From: Paraphoma chrysanthemicola
Taxonomy: Eukaryota; Ascomycota; Dothideomycetes; Pleosporales; Phaeosphaeriaceae
Direction of reading: 5' to 3'
Length of the DNA stretch: 64,000 nt
Assembly: GCA_020744225.1 (NCBI GenBank)
Contig: JAGMWG010000019.1
Location: 744,001 to 808,000, forward strand
The notes beneath the pieces are model-generated. The model had not been told where the DNA came from and did no database searches. It worked only from the letters and a program-made list of their open reading frames with translations. A program made the position numbers and the translations under genes. Positions 10,942 to 21,207 of this stretch are shown piece by piece (the stretch's first letter is position 1; every line of letters starts with the position of its first letter).

Positions 10942-12681
10942 ATGGCAGATGCCACTCAAAGAATGCTTCGATGCGCAATTTGTAACAAGCCTTTCGACAA
11001 GGGTGAGTCGTTACTTTGGGCAGAATTCGCTTCTACGATAGGGCAACAGCTCACCACAGAGCAGAGTCAACGTTGAAACGTCATGGGTATTACTGTCGGT
11101 CCCGAAAAAACAACACAAAAAGTTTGCGCTTGCGATCTTGTTCGACATGCGCCAGAGCCAAGGCGCGATGCACCAACGAGCTTCCCAGTTGTGCAAGATG
11201 CGTCCGGAAGGGGACCGCATGCCACTACCAGGGTCGTCCTTCTACCAACAACAACCGCAGCGTGGGAGCTAGAAGCGGCAGTAACCGTGTAGGAAACCTT
11301 AGTCTGGAGCCTGCATTGGTTGAACATGCCCCAATGCTTATTGAAGGTGGGATGGACGTACTGTTTACTATGCGCAATGAGTCGGACACCAATCTCGACT
11401 ACTCCAAAACTCTGCCCAATGAACTAGGCTGGTGCCTGAGAGAAGTCATACAGCCATACCGACACCTTCCAAATAATCAAACAACCCTTCCGGAACCACT
11501 ACCAACTATCAGTCCACCCATTGCAGACACCGCCGAGTCAGGGCAACAAGACCTCGCGTACCCTCACGACCATGCGCCCACGAATTTCATCACCTCTGTT
11601 GCCACCATGCCCTCATACGAGCTCCGCTCCTTCGCCGAAAAATCCAAAATGGCAGGCGGCGGCCAAATAACAGCTAAGCTTATGGTTCAAATCCTGACAT
11701 CGTATCCCGGCATGCTACGCGATCCTAACTCACCGCCGCCATTCATTCATCACTCGTCCATGAAAAGTCTACCCGGTTGCGAGACACGGGCAACAGAATC
11801 ACTCAGCACATGCACGAGTCTGATGCAGCTGCTCGGCAGCGGCACACCCGGGAGCAGAAGACTTGTCTGGAAGAACATACGGCTTGAATGCGAGAGGCTC
11901 TACGTCGATGTAAGTCTGCACTGACCCCGCAACGTAAATACATCATTCGAACTAATTGTCCCAGTGGATGAACCCGGATAAATGGGAACTTCTTTCGTCG
12001 ATGCAAGCACTTCTGATTTACATGATGCTTCGCTTACAAGATGGAGAAAACACGCATAATAACTTTGATGTCCTGCTTCTTTCCGCCATGTGGGTTCGTA
12101 AACACCTAAACTTCTCGCGCTCGCTCAATTGCTGATGGTGTCTCAGGTCGTTGCATGCTCGATGAACCACAAGATCGGAAACCTCGAATGCGGCTCCCCA
12201 ACCGGTCTGAGCTACGGCAACACTTACGATGACTGGATCTTCGAGGAGTCACGACGACGGTTCGTTTACACTGAACTATACACATCATACCCCGCATGTT
12301 GATTGATGCTACAGACTCGCTATAACGTTCCGCACCATCGGCATGCTCTTCTCCACCGAACCGGCGTCCGGGTGTAGCCTCGACTCAAGCTTCCTCCTCG
12401 CCCCTTTACCCGCAAGCAAGCTTTTATGGGACGCGCCCAGCGAGGCTCAATGGCTGGTCGAAAAGAACAGGGACCGGAGAGGGGAGAGTGTGTTTGGTAT
12501 CAGGATGGGTGGCGCGATGGTCAAATTGGATAGATCTGAGGACACGTTCACACGCTACGGACTGAATGCAGGGCAGATGGAAGAAGAAAAGAGCAAGAGT
12601 AGTGCAAATTGGGCGGAGTGGTGTGCGGGTATGGATGGGCTTGGGGCGCTGGTTATGCTTGCTGCTTCGCTGCCTGTATGA
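10942..12681 (+). CDS. Transcription factor with C2H2-like finger and Zn2Cys6 cluster
   Basis: A 505-aa regulator in five exons: 10942-11002, 11062-11909, 11965-12093, 12147-12259 and 12315-12681; all junctions keep frame. Exons 1 and 2 together form an N-terminal zinc finger of C-x2-C...H-x4-C type (CAICNKPFDK joined to AESTLKRHGYYC, about residues 11-35), followed at once by a binuclear cluster starting CSTCARAKARC (about residues 46-73). Such paired DNA-binding modules define a subgroup of fungal regulators. The body shows the loosely conserved helices seen in this subgroup, such as DDWIFEESRRR and LAITFRTIGMLF. It faces the SDR gene across a 438-bp promoter. Family confidence is high; targets are unknown. 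Confidence 0.87.
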
Positions 12682-13032
12682 GCTTGTACGAGCGCCGAGA
12701 GCAGTAGTGTGGGACCTTGAGTTTGTTATGTACGTATGAGGCTATGCATGAAGGATTGGGGTTGGGCCGTTCAATTGAGGCCATTGAAGTACCTCTAAGT
12801 GAGATGAGGCGGGATCATGACGAGCGGTAAGAATACGAAAACAATTACTATTACGCAGCACCCAGGCTCGTCTATAGACTGTCAGCATACAACCAGGGGT
12901 ATCCTATACCAAAATAACATATTTAACACAAAGTCTCCTGCCAAACAATTGCGCCCCACATTGCGCCTCTCCTGCCATTCAATGCATCAAGATCTCCGTT
13001 GCACCAAATTTATCCTTATAATCTACTAGTCC
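12682..13032. other. Short convergent intergenic region
   Basis: The 351 bases between the stop codons of the dual-zinc regulator and the EBP gene hold only 3' flanking sequence; no gene or structured element is seen. Confidence 0.5.
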
Positions 13033-13819
13033 CTAGTTGACCTTCTTGCCATTCATGCGCCCAGCGCGGCTCACAAGACGCGCGGCATCGTTGACTGCGC
13101 TGAAGGCGCTGACGGTAGCGCTGACGCTCTGGTACATGAGGAAGCCTGGAATGACGATCCAGAAGGCGTTCATAAGGACAAAGTATCCCCAGAAGTAAGC
13201 GGCCTCAGGGCGCGAGTATGAGAGGTTGAGGATGTAGTGGTCGAACATGGAGGTGGCGTAGTAGAGCACGTCGCCGTAGAATTGGCCGAGCGAGACGATG
13301 AGCTGGAGCGGGTAGCGCAGGGGGTGGTCGTACGCGATCAGGGCGGCGGTGATAAAGGAGCCAGGGCCCCAGAATGCCTGTATACAATAGTCAGTGGTGA
13401 AGAGTGGGCGGCGCAAAGGGGTGACGTACGGCAGTGACCGTCTCCATGCAGAGCACAAAGGCATCCTGGGTGAGGTAGCGCGAGTCGCTCAGGCTGTACT
13501 CCTTCCACAGCTGGCCGAACAGATCCTGCATGCTGCCCATGCGGCTGTAGTTGTAGGCAAAGTAGCCCTCGAAGAAGGAGTGGATGCAGCCGCAGAGGAC
13601 AAACCACATGATGGTCGAAAGGTCGCCATTGCTCAAATTGGGCCGGATGCGCTTGACGAGAACGTAGGTGATGCCAAAGATGCCCGCGCAGAGCGCTGAG
13701 AATATGGACACCAGCTCAAACGTGTTCCATTTGTTGGCCAGATAGCCCGCAATCTGGGCCTCGATGGGATAGTAGGGGTGGTACTGCCCCGGTTCGAGTG
13801 TGAAGTTTCCAGCAGCCAT
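13033..13819 (-). CDS. EBP-family (emopamil-binding) sterol delta8-delta7 isomerase-like membrane protein
   Basis: A 244-aa membrane protein in two exons (13819-13430 and 13377-13033; 52-bp intron). It carries the EXPERA/EBP pattern: several hydrophobic segments, WFVLCGCIHSFFEGYF with His and Glu, and METVTAAFWGPGSF, a hallmark joined exactly at the splice site, then a late FWGYFVLMNAFWIVIP segment. EBP enzymes shift the delta8 double bond of sterols to delta7 in the ER. Fungi normally use the unrelated ERG2 for this step, so the role may be accessory or concern other sterols. I chose the ATG at 13819 (MAAGNFTLEP); an upstream in-frame ATG at 13912 would add a proline-rich stretch. The neighbouring amidase is divergent. 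Confidence 0.85.
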
Positions 13820-14513
13820 TGTAGGGGAATAAGCACCAAGTTGGGCGGCGTAAGGTAGAGGGGATGAGGGTGAAGGAGGGAGGAAGGTGGGCGGAGCGGT
13901 GGCAGGTTTCAATGGCGTGGGAAGGGCAACCGTGGTGGGATCGTAGTGCTTCCAAGCTTTGCGATTTTTCTGGGGACGGCTGAGCGACGAGTGCTAGCGC
14001 GGCTACTTCGAGCTTAGCGCGCGACCGGGGTACGCGATGCGCGACACTCGCTGCCCATGCGAATGTCAGCATCGTCTGGGGAAGACACGCGAAACCATGT
14101 GACTCGCTGCATGTGCTGCTCTGGTGCCCTCTGCTTCATTTTTGTCTCCCTGCAAACCTCGAGCAATGCTCTCGCGGCGCCTTGAGCAGCGCCGTTGAAA
14201 ACAGTACAGGAGCCGTCGCTGCTCCTGGCAAATGGCGTCGCCCGGCTTACTTATCCGGGCAAATCCAAATCCCACGCCGCTCCTCCTCGTGCGACTCCAC
14301 CAAACAGTGCACATTGATGTTCGTCATAGGTAGACTGCGATGTCTTGCCAACTTTGAAATGTCACTGGGCTCACCACGAACCAGCGAGGCCGCCACCCGA
14401 GCCTTCTGACATGGCGACCCCTCAACCACCATGCCGAATCTGGTGGACCTCGGCCTTCAGTGCCGCATCAATCGCATTGTGCTGTGCATCGACAACACCG
14501 CAGACACACCACA
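13820..14513. promoter_or_regulatory. Divergent promoter region of EBP and amidase genes
   Basis: A 694-bp gap between divergent starts. Short overlapping open frames on both strands show no family features. I see no clear TATA box. Confidence 0.35.
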
Positions 14514-16329
14514 ATGCCTAAGTCCAAGGACGTAGCTGCACCGCAAACCCCAGCCAGGTGGCAACTGGTCTCCTGGCAGAAGAAGGATGAACAGTATGCA
14601 AGGATACCGCACGCATGGCGCTTGAGCGACCTGCCCTCTCCGCAAGTCACGGACTATCGCGATATCCCGCGAACATGCGGACTGTTAACCCAGAGTGAGC
14701 TCGACATCACCGAGAATTACGATGCAACTGCACTCGCAGAAGCTATTAGATTGAGGCGTCTAAAGTGTGTTGATGTCGCCGAGGCCTTTTGCAAGGTAAT
14801 CGATTCTGCATTGTTAATGAGCATTCCATCTGACTGAACCTTAGCGAGCAGCCATTGCTCACCAGCTCACCAATTGCTTGACTGAGATCTTCTTTGATGA
14901 TGCTCTGAAGCGAGCAGCGGAGCTTGATGCCCATCTAGATGCTAAGCGACCGCCTCTAGGCCCACTCCATGGTGTGCCTGTGTCGCTCAAGGACACCTTC
15001 AAGGTGCGTGGATACGACGCATCAATTGGTCTTGCCGCTCTATCTTTCAAACCCTCAACTGAAAATTCGGTTCTTGTTGACAACCTACTGGGTGCTGGAG
15101 CAGTCCTCTACTGCAAGACAAATATCCCTCAAACGCTCATGGCTCTGGACTCACATAACAATGTCTTTGGACGCACGTTGAATCCTTTCAACACAGCTGT
15201 CACAGCGGGAGGAAGCTCAGGCGGCGAAGGTGCCCTGCTCGGCATGAGAGGATCCGTCTTGGGCGTTGGCACGGACGTTGGAGGGAGCATCAGAATTCCA
15301 GCCATGTGTAATGGAACGTTTGGCATCAAGCCTAGTTGGGAGCGGATCCCATATGCTGGGCAAGAGGGCGGAATGCTTGCTGGCGCGACCAAAGTCGGTA
15401 TCCCAGCTTCAGCTGGTCCGCTGGCGCACTCGATGCGCGACATTGAATTATTCTTCCGCGCAGTGTCCGAACAACGACCGTGGACAATGGACCCGGATGT
15501 CATCCCTTCACCATGGTCGTCCCTGACTTCTTTGGGAGGCGCTGGCCGCAAGCTGAGAATCGGCATCGTTCGAAGAGACGGCGTTATCGACCCGCATCCT
15601 CCGATTGTTCGACTGCTGGACGAAGTGAAAACTAAGCTGGAGGGATCCGGTGTGAGTGTCGTGGAGATGGACATTACCCCACTCTTCTCGCAGTGCCAGT
15701 CTCTCGCCAACGCAATGTTCGGGGTCGAAGGCGGAAACACCATGTTCGACTTGCTGGAATCTGCCAACGAGCCCCTTTCTCCGTGGCTTTCGACTCGCTT
15801 GAAGCGCAAAGCCCCACTCGAGCTTACCAAAGTACGCGAGCTCCACGGTAAACGAGAAGCGCTGCGCACAAAGTTCCTGTCAATCTGGAAAGACAAACAT
15901 GGCGAGATTGACGCTTTTATCTGCCCAGTCGCACCACATCCAGTCCCGCCAATCGATCGCTACAACGGAGTAAGCTACACGAGTTCATTCGTGCTACTGG
16001 ATTATCCAGCAGGCGTTGTACCCGTTCGCAACTTCACGAAGGATGATATGAAGGGCGACCTGCCGAAATCGAAGCCGCTCGGAAATTGGGACAAGATTAA
16101 TAGGGAGTTGTGTAAGTTGATCCAACGCTATCAAACGGCGACACACCTAACACGCAGGACCACTGGCTGACATTATGTAGGGACCAAGGTCGATCGCTCG
16201 GTATACATCGGAACGCCACTGTGTGTGCAGGTTGTGGCGCCGCGGCTTGAGGAGGAGAAATTGGTGCAGGCCATGTCGGTTATTGACGATGCGTTGAAGG
16301 GCAATGCAAACGCGAGAGCTAAGTTGTGA
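14514..16329 (+). CDS. Amidase-signature hydrolase, FAAH/acetamidase-like
   Basis: A 565-aa amidase in three exons (14514-14795, 14845-16111, 16181-16329; introns 49 and 69 bp). The Ser-cisSer-Lys triad is visible as K143 in VSLKDTF, S218 in GGSSGGEG and S242 in VGGSIRIP; the 24-residue Ser-Ser spacing and the wording GVGTDVGGSIRIPA are very close to fatty acid amide hydrolase. No signal peptide is present, so it is probably cytosolic. Fungal relatives release ammonia from acetamide or other amides for nitrogen supply, or hydrolyse fatty amides. The last exon restores the usual C-terminus with GTPLCVQVVAPRLEEEKL. The substrate is unknown; the family is certain. Confidence 0.92.
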
Positions 16330-16387
16330 GCAGAGGATAGAACGAATCGAGCTTGTGCGGCTGATGAAAAAATGATACGAAGGACAA

Positions 16388-18565
16388 TTACATCCACTTC
16401 TCTCTAAACTCATCCCACACCCCACGCACAAGCCCAACCTGCCTCTCCATCTCAACCTCATCCTCCTCCTTCACTACCCCGTAATCCTCCTCATTCAATC
16501 CCATTTCATACTCCCATTGCTCAAGCCGAAGAACCCCCATCGCAGCCACCTCTTCTTTAGCCAACGACCAAAGCAAATCCTCTTTAATTTGCCCCTCATC
16601 CTTCTTCTGTACCTCTTTCCTCATCACCTCATACAAATCGGCAACAAGGCTCTGATTATACGCATCGAAGCCCCTTTCCATTTGACATGCGCTTCGCTTG
16701 CCGTGTAAATGATATGCCTGACAAAGGTCCTGTAGCTCCAGGCTGTAAAACACCTTGTGCTTCCCAGTATCTCGTCGCGAATCGAACAACACTTGCACCG
16801 TCCTAGTGAAACCATACGGTTCAGATGAATTATAATCGATAAATACATCAATACACCACCTCGTCAACGGGCGATCAAACGGCTTGGTTGGATCAAGTTC
16901 GTTCAAAAACTTGTACAGCGTAGCAAGACAAAACGGTGTCCCGAATTGACAGTGCTTGGCGTATAATTGGTGCAACTCGGCGACGGTCATGTCTTGCAGA
17001 ACAGGGCAGTCGAAGATTACACTCAAAGCGCGCAGTTGTATGAGTTTTGGCACAGTCCAATCAATCGCGTTGACAGAGACTGCGGCGGTGTTCATGACGC
17101 CTAGGACGTCGACAGATTTGGTGTGCTTGGCTTTGCGCGTGTGGAAGATGTAGTCGTGTCGTGGGAGACGCTTTCCTGGGGATGGGGATATGGCGTTTAG
17201 AAACGCGCGGACGATTTCAGGAGAGAAGTGCTTTTCGTCCTTTGGGTTGGGTGTGTATGTGATGTGCTTGGTCTCGGGGTCAAGGTCGGCGAACGTGTGG
17301 CACGATTTGATGAACGCCGATTGATTGACGGTACATAGGTCTTCGTGGAATCTGAGCGACATCAGGTCGTTGCCGAAATGGTTGTGTGCGGCTCGGATGC
17401 GGTCGCTCATTTGGCCTGGGAGTGTGATCTCAGCCTCTTCGTCGTCTTCGTCGTCGCTCAAAGCTGACATTTCGGATGTTTCTGACACAGCATCATCAGC
17501 GTCTTGTTGAGATTGAGCTTTGTAGCGGGCTTGAATCGTGGCCTGCTGTCGTCGTCGCTCATCTTGATATGATGACTCGAGCTGCTCCTCTTCCTCTTCG
17601 CTTGAGTCGTTCTCACCAACTGGAGCCTTGGCAGTTGCTTGCTGCTGAGCAATTGTCTTCTTCTGGCGCTTTCGTCCGGCTAACTCATTCAATTCCACGC
17701 CCGCATCACTATCTTCAGCCGGATCATTAGCAGCCGCTTGCTGTACAACAACTTTCTTGGGCGCACGCTTCGGTCCAGCTGGCTTCGCTTTTCTCGCTGG
17801 TGCATGCACCGCTTGAGCGGCGGCAGCAGGTTGATGGCCCGGATACACCAAAGAGAAGTTATGTGGCAGCAATCCCAGCGTCTTAAGCCGATCTTGATCT
17901 GCCTTGCGACGAGCGTTCCACGGTAGGACGACGTTCTCTTCCTCGAACCACTTTGGCACCATCTTCAGAAAGCGGATGCTGACAGCCTGGTCGGAGCCAG
18001 CTTTTCCGCCGCGCTTGTTGTAAGATTCCATGCACTTTGCGTTGCTGAAGCTCTTGAAAAGGCGCTCGTCGATCAGGTGACGAACTTTGCTATCAATGCT
18101 CGATCCTGTGGCCTGTGTTGGAGTTCGTAGGAGGTTCAAGTTGCGATCGCCAACTTCCTTAATGTAGGCGGCCAAAGCGGCTGCATTTGAAGTAGGAGGT
18201 GCGTAAGGGTTGTTTGATAAATCGTCAGCTCGCACGGAAGAGTTCGATGCAGGCGGCGCTGGCGGCGCTGGAGGGACCGGCTGTTGCTGAACGGGGGGTT
18301 CGTCTTCAGATTCAGTCATGGCTACATCTTGTTCTGAATCTGGAAGCTCTGGCGGAGTCTTTGCCTTGGCTACTGAGTATTGCGTGGCGGTGGATGTGAC
18401 CTTTTTCTTCTTGTGATGGGGTTCCTTAGATCCCACAAGATCGTCTATGCTTGGATGGAGCATATCAGAAGGTCCTAATGGTGGGCTTGGACCAGGCTGG
18501 AGGTATTCGTCGTGTGTGCGCTTCGTGGCAGTGGACATGGTGGGTGCGGTGGGCTTCGTTGTCAT
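16388..18565 (-). CDS. Unrecognised 725-aa protein, disordered N-terminal half
   Basis: I do not recognise this protein. It is one long uninterrupted frame. Residues about 1-140 are rich in P, S, T, E and K with a lysine run (HHKKKK) that could be a nuclear signal; about 240-390 hold basic and acidic low-complexity stretches, Q-rich segments and an acidic cluster. The C-terminal half (about 400-725) looks folded, with regular hydrophobic spacing and segments such as LYKFLNELDPTKPFDRPLTR and WCIDVFIDYNSSEPYGFTR. An internal ATG at codon 10 could be the start. A nuclear or chromatin role is only a guess from composition. Its stop lies 58 bases from the end of the amidase gene. Confidence 0.75.
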   Translation of the reverse strand: MTTKPTAPTMSTATKRTHDEYLQPGPSPPLGPSDMLHPSIDDLVGSKEPHHKKKKVTSTATQYSVAKAKTPPELPDSEQDVAMTESEDEPPVQQQPVPPAPPAPPASNSSVRADDLSNNPYAPPTSNAAALAAYIKEVGDRNLNLLRTPTQATGSSIDSKVRHLIDERLFKSFSNAKCMESYNKRGGKAGSDQAVSIRFLKMVPKWFEEENVVLPWNARRKADQDRLKTLGLLPHNFSLVYPGHQPAAAAQAVHAPARKAKPAGPKRAPKKVVVQQAAANDPAEDSDAGVELNELAGRKRQKKTIAQQQATAKAPVGENDSSEEEEEQLESSYQDERRRQQATIQARYKAQSQQDADDAVSETSEMSALSDDEDDEEAEITLPGQMSDRIRAAHNHFGNDLMSLRFHEDLCTVNQSAFIKSCHTFADLDPETKHITYTPNPKDEKHFSPEIVRAFLNAISPSPGKRLPRHDYIFHTRKAKHTKSVDVLGVMNTAAVSVNAIDWTVPKLIQLRALSVIFDCPVLQDMTVAELHQLYAKHCQFGTPFCLATLYKFLNELDPTKPFDRPLTRWCIDVFIDYNSSEPYGFTRTVQVLFDSRRDTGKHKVFYSLELQDLCQAYHLHGKRSACQMERGFDAYNQSLVADLYEVMRKEVQKKDEGQIKEDLLWSLAKEEVAAMGVLRLEQWEYEMGLNEEDYGVVKEEDEVEMERQVGLVRGVWDEFREKWM

Positions 18566-19368
18566 GTTGCCTGATGGGAGAACAAGGTGGATTGAGAGGT
18601 CGATGGTGCAGTGGTAGTAGTAGACTATGCAGTGGCTGCTTAAGATCGCGCAATGGTTGCAGTTGCAGTTGTATGAATGGCCGATGAGAGTGCAGTGGTT
18701 GCGCAGAATTTCTTCTCAATCGTACAGATGTTGCTGGTGATCGTAGTTAGGGCCGCAGTGTATTGTCACAGTCATGCTATGGCTCGGGGGCGTGAGGCTT
18801 TAGTAGCTGGCTGAAGGGAGCGGGATAAGTGGGTGGGGTGAAAGCTAGATGACAACAGGGGTCTGTGCTATTGTATCAACAGACTGCGTATTGAGCTTGC
18901 AATTCATCCACCATGCATGTGAGAGCAGCGTTCGAGCACCGACAGGCAGGGTCACGTGTTGCGTAGGCAATAATGCTCACTTTCACCTCCGACGTCATTG
19001 GTTGAATGGATGTGCAAGCATAGCTACAACTCGTTGGGAGTCAGGTTCATAAAAGAGTAGCGCCCTGTTGGACTAATTAGTGGAAGTAAGGACCGGTGCA
19101 TATGTATGCAAGTGGAATGACGGCGGGTGAAGTCTCGGTCTAAGCTGATGTGCCTAGGAACGGAAACACGAACTAAAGGCAAAAGATCACGAAATGTTGT
19201 AGACCTGGTTGCAGAAAGTATTGCAGGGGTATATTGATAGAGGACTAAGTGGCATGGGAAGATAATGACCTTTGGTCCAGCCGAGAAGATCTAGTCCGAT
19301 GGAGCTTGACGCATTAGACGAACACGAAGGATCTTGCTGTCGCCCAGATCTCCGGAAGCCTGGGCTTC
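18566..19368. other. Intergenic region, upstream of the 725-aa gene
   Basis: About 800 bases. The first 150 contain repeated cagtggt/gcagttg words near the gene start, probably 5' leader. No gene is seen. Confidence 0.45.
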
Positions 19369-21207
19369 CTACATCTTCTCAACTTCAACGATGTTACCGC
19401 TGGCATCGGCAGCAATCTTCTTCTTGATGAGAGAAGTCTGGCGGGGGTTGGGGGAGTTGAAGATATCATCGAGTTCCTCAAGGGTACGGTTCTTGGTCTG
19501 CCAAAAGAGTTAGCACGATTGCTAGTAATAGTTTTTAAAGTCATGCGCACCTCTGGAATAAGCCACCAACAGATAGCAGCCTGGATGGGGCACCACACAG
19601 CGAAGACGATGTACAGCTTCCACTTAATCTTTTCAAGCGCGATCGGGTACGCGAACTGGTTGATCAACATGGCGGTGGTGAGCGACAAGTTCGAGAAAGC
19701 CATGCCCTTGGCGCGCATCTCAAAGGAGAGCACTTCGACAGGGAACAAGGCCTGAAGTGGAGTGATACCGAAAGCGTAAACGGCGTTGAAGAGGAAGACC
19801 ATGGCGACGAAAGCCTGGCTGGATGAATCGGTTCCGGTCTTCGAGTTGACGGCGACGGCAATGATGGCAGCGACCCAGATGGGAGTGACACCACCAAAGG
19901 TACCAATCATCATAGGGCGACGACCAAGCTTGTCGACAAAGGTGGCACCGAGTACAGCCTTTTTATGGTCAGTTTGAGAAACTGGGAGCTCACTTGCGCG
20001 AACTTACAAATGCGAACTGCATGCAGGACTTGCCGAGATTGATGTTCACTGGGTAGTAGAGTCAGTAAGTGGGTCAAACCTGGGTGATTGCTCAAAAAAC
20101 GTACTCTTCTTGGTCTGGTCTGTAACACCAGCGGATTCAAGCACACCAGCAATGAAGTAATCGACCGCGCCGTTACCGGACCATTGGGCAAAGACAGCGA
20201 AGATACAATTGCAAGCAAGACGGTAACGGGCAGACCTGGTCTTGAAGAGAGAGCCATAGTCCCACCAGCGCTTGTCGCCTCCGTCCATGTTCAAGTATTC
20301 CTCGTACTCGCGAAGCTGCATGGCAACCCAGACGCTGTCCTCGCGGCCCTCACCATGGTACTTGGCAAGCACCTTCTTGGCTTCTGACTGCCTGCCACGA
20401 GTGTACAACCAACGTGGGGATTCTGGGAGGAACCAGGCCAAGAGGAGAATGAGACCTGGGAAGAGAATCTGCATCCACACAGGAATGATCCAGCTAGTGT
20501 TTCCGGCAGTGTTGGCGGCGCCACGAGCGACACCGGCAGCCAAAATACTGCCGACAAACCAGAAAGTGTTGTAGAGACCGGTAATGACACCACGGTGAGC
20601 GGGGTGAGCAGTCTCGATGACGTGGAGCGGGCCAGCGGTGGTCATGATAGGAACGGCGAAACCGAGCAGGAAACGGCCACCCATGAATTGTCCAACGGGG
20701 TTGTGGCCAGGGCGTGTAGTAGCTTGGATAATGACACCAGCACAGCCAATGGCACCACCAATCATCATTCCGTAGCGACGACCAAAGCTATCACTAGCCG
20801 GGCCGATGAATGGTAGAGCGACGACACCTCCGATCTGGTACATAGACGTTACAATACCCGCCCAAGCGCCAGTAGAGCCAACGTTGTAGTACTCCTTGAA
20901 GGTGTCGTTGGTGAGTAGAGCGTTGAACATGGATCCGTCGAAACCATTGCAGGTGGAGCAGAAGAAACCGACAAATGCACAGACATAGAGCATGAGTGCA
21001 TGGGAGGAGAACCGTTTTGGTGGCTCCTTCAGCATGGCCTCGGCGATGGCCTCGGAGCCAGAGATGACTTTGACATCCGCAATTGCCTTCGGGTCCTGAG
21101 TTGTGTGAGCATATTTGGAGTATCGCAGAAACCAAACATTCACTTACACCAGCGTCTGACCCATGGTGATCGACGTGCGTAGTGGTAGTCTCCTTGATAT
21201 CCGACAT
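19369..21207 (-). CDS. MFS sugar (hexose/lactose-type) transporter
   Basis: A 542-aa plasma-membrane permease of the major facilitator superfamily, sugar porter branch. Five exons: 21207-21148, 21095-20105, 20048-20008, 19958-19551 and 19497-19369, including a 41-bp micro-exon. Visible family signatures are DSFGRRYGMMIGG (loop 2-3), GRFLLGF, PESPRWLYTRGR at the end of the first half, VDKLGRRPMM (loop 8-9) and a FPVEVLSFEMRAKGMA segment; about 12 membrane spans are expected. The C-terminus has TKNRTLEELDDIF, typical of fungal hexose and lactose permeases. It imports a sugar with protons or by facilitated diffusion; the sugar cannot be named. A 2.1-kb gene-free upstream region leaves room for complex carbon regulation. 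Confidence 0.92.

Noticed and set aside
15129..15896. A 255-codon minus-strand frame
   Set aside because: Lies fully inside the amidase coding region; a shadow frame.
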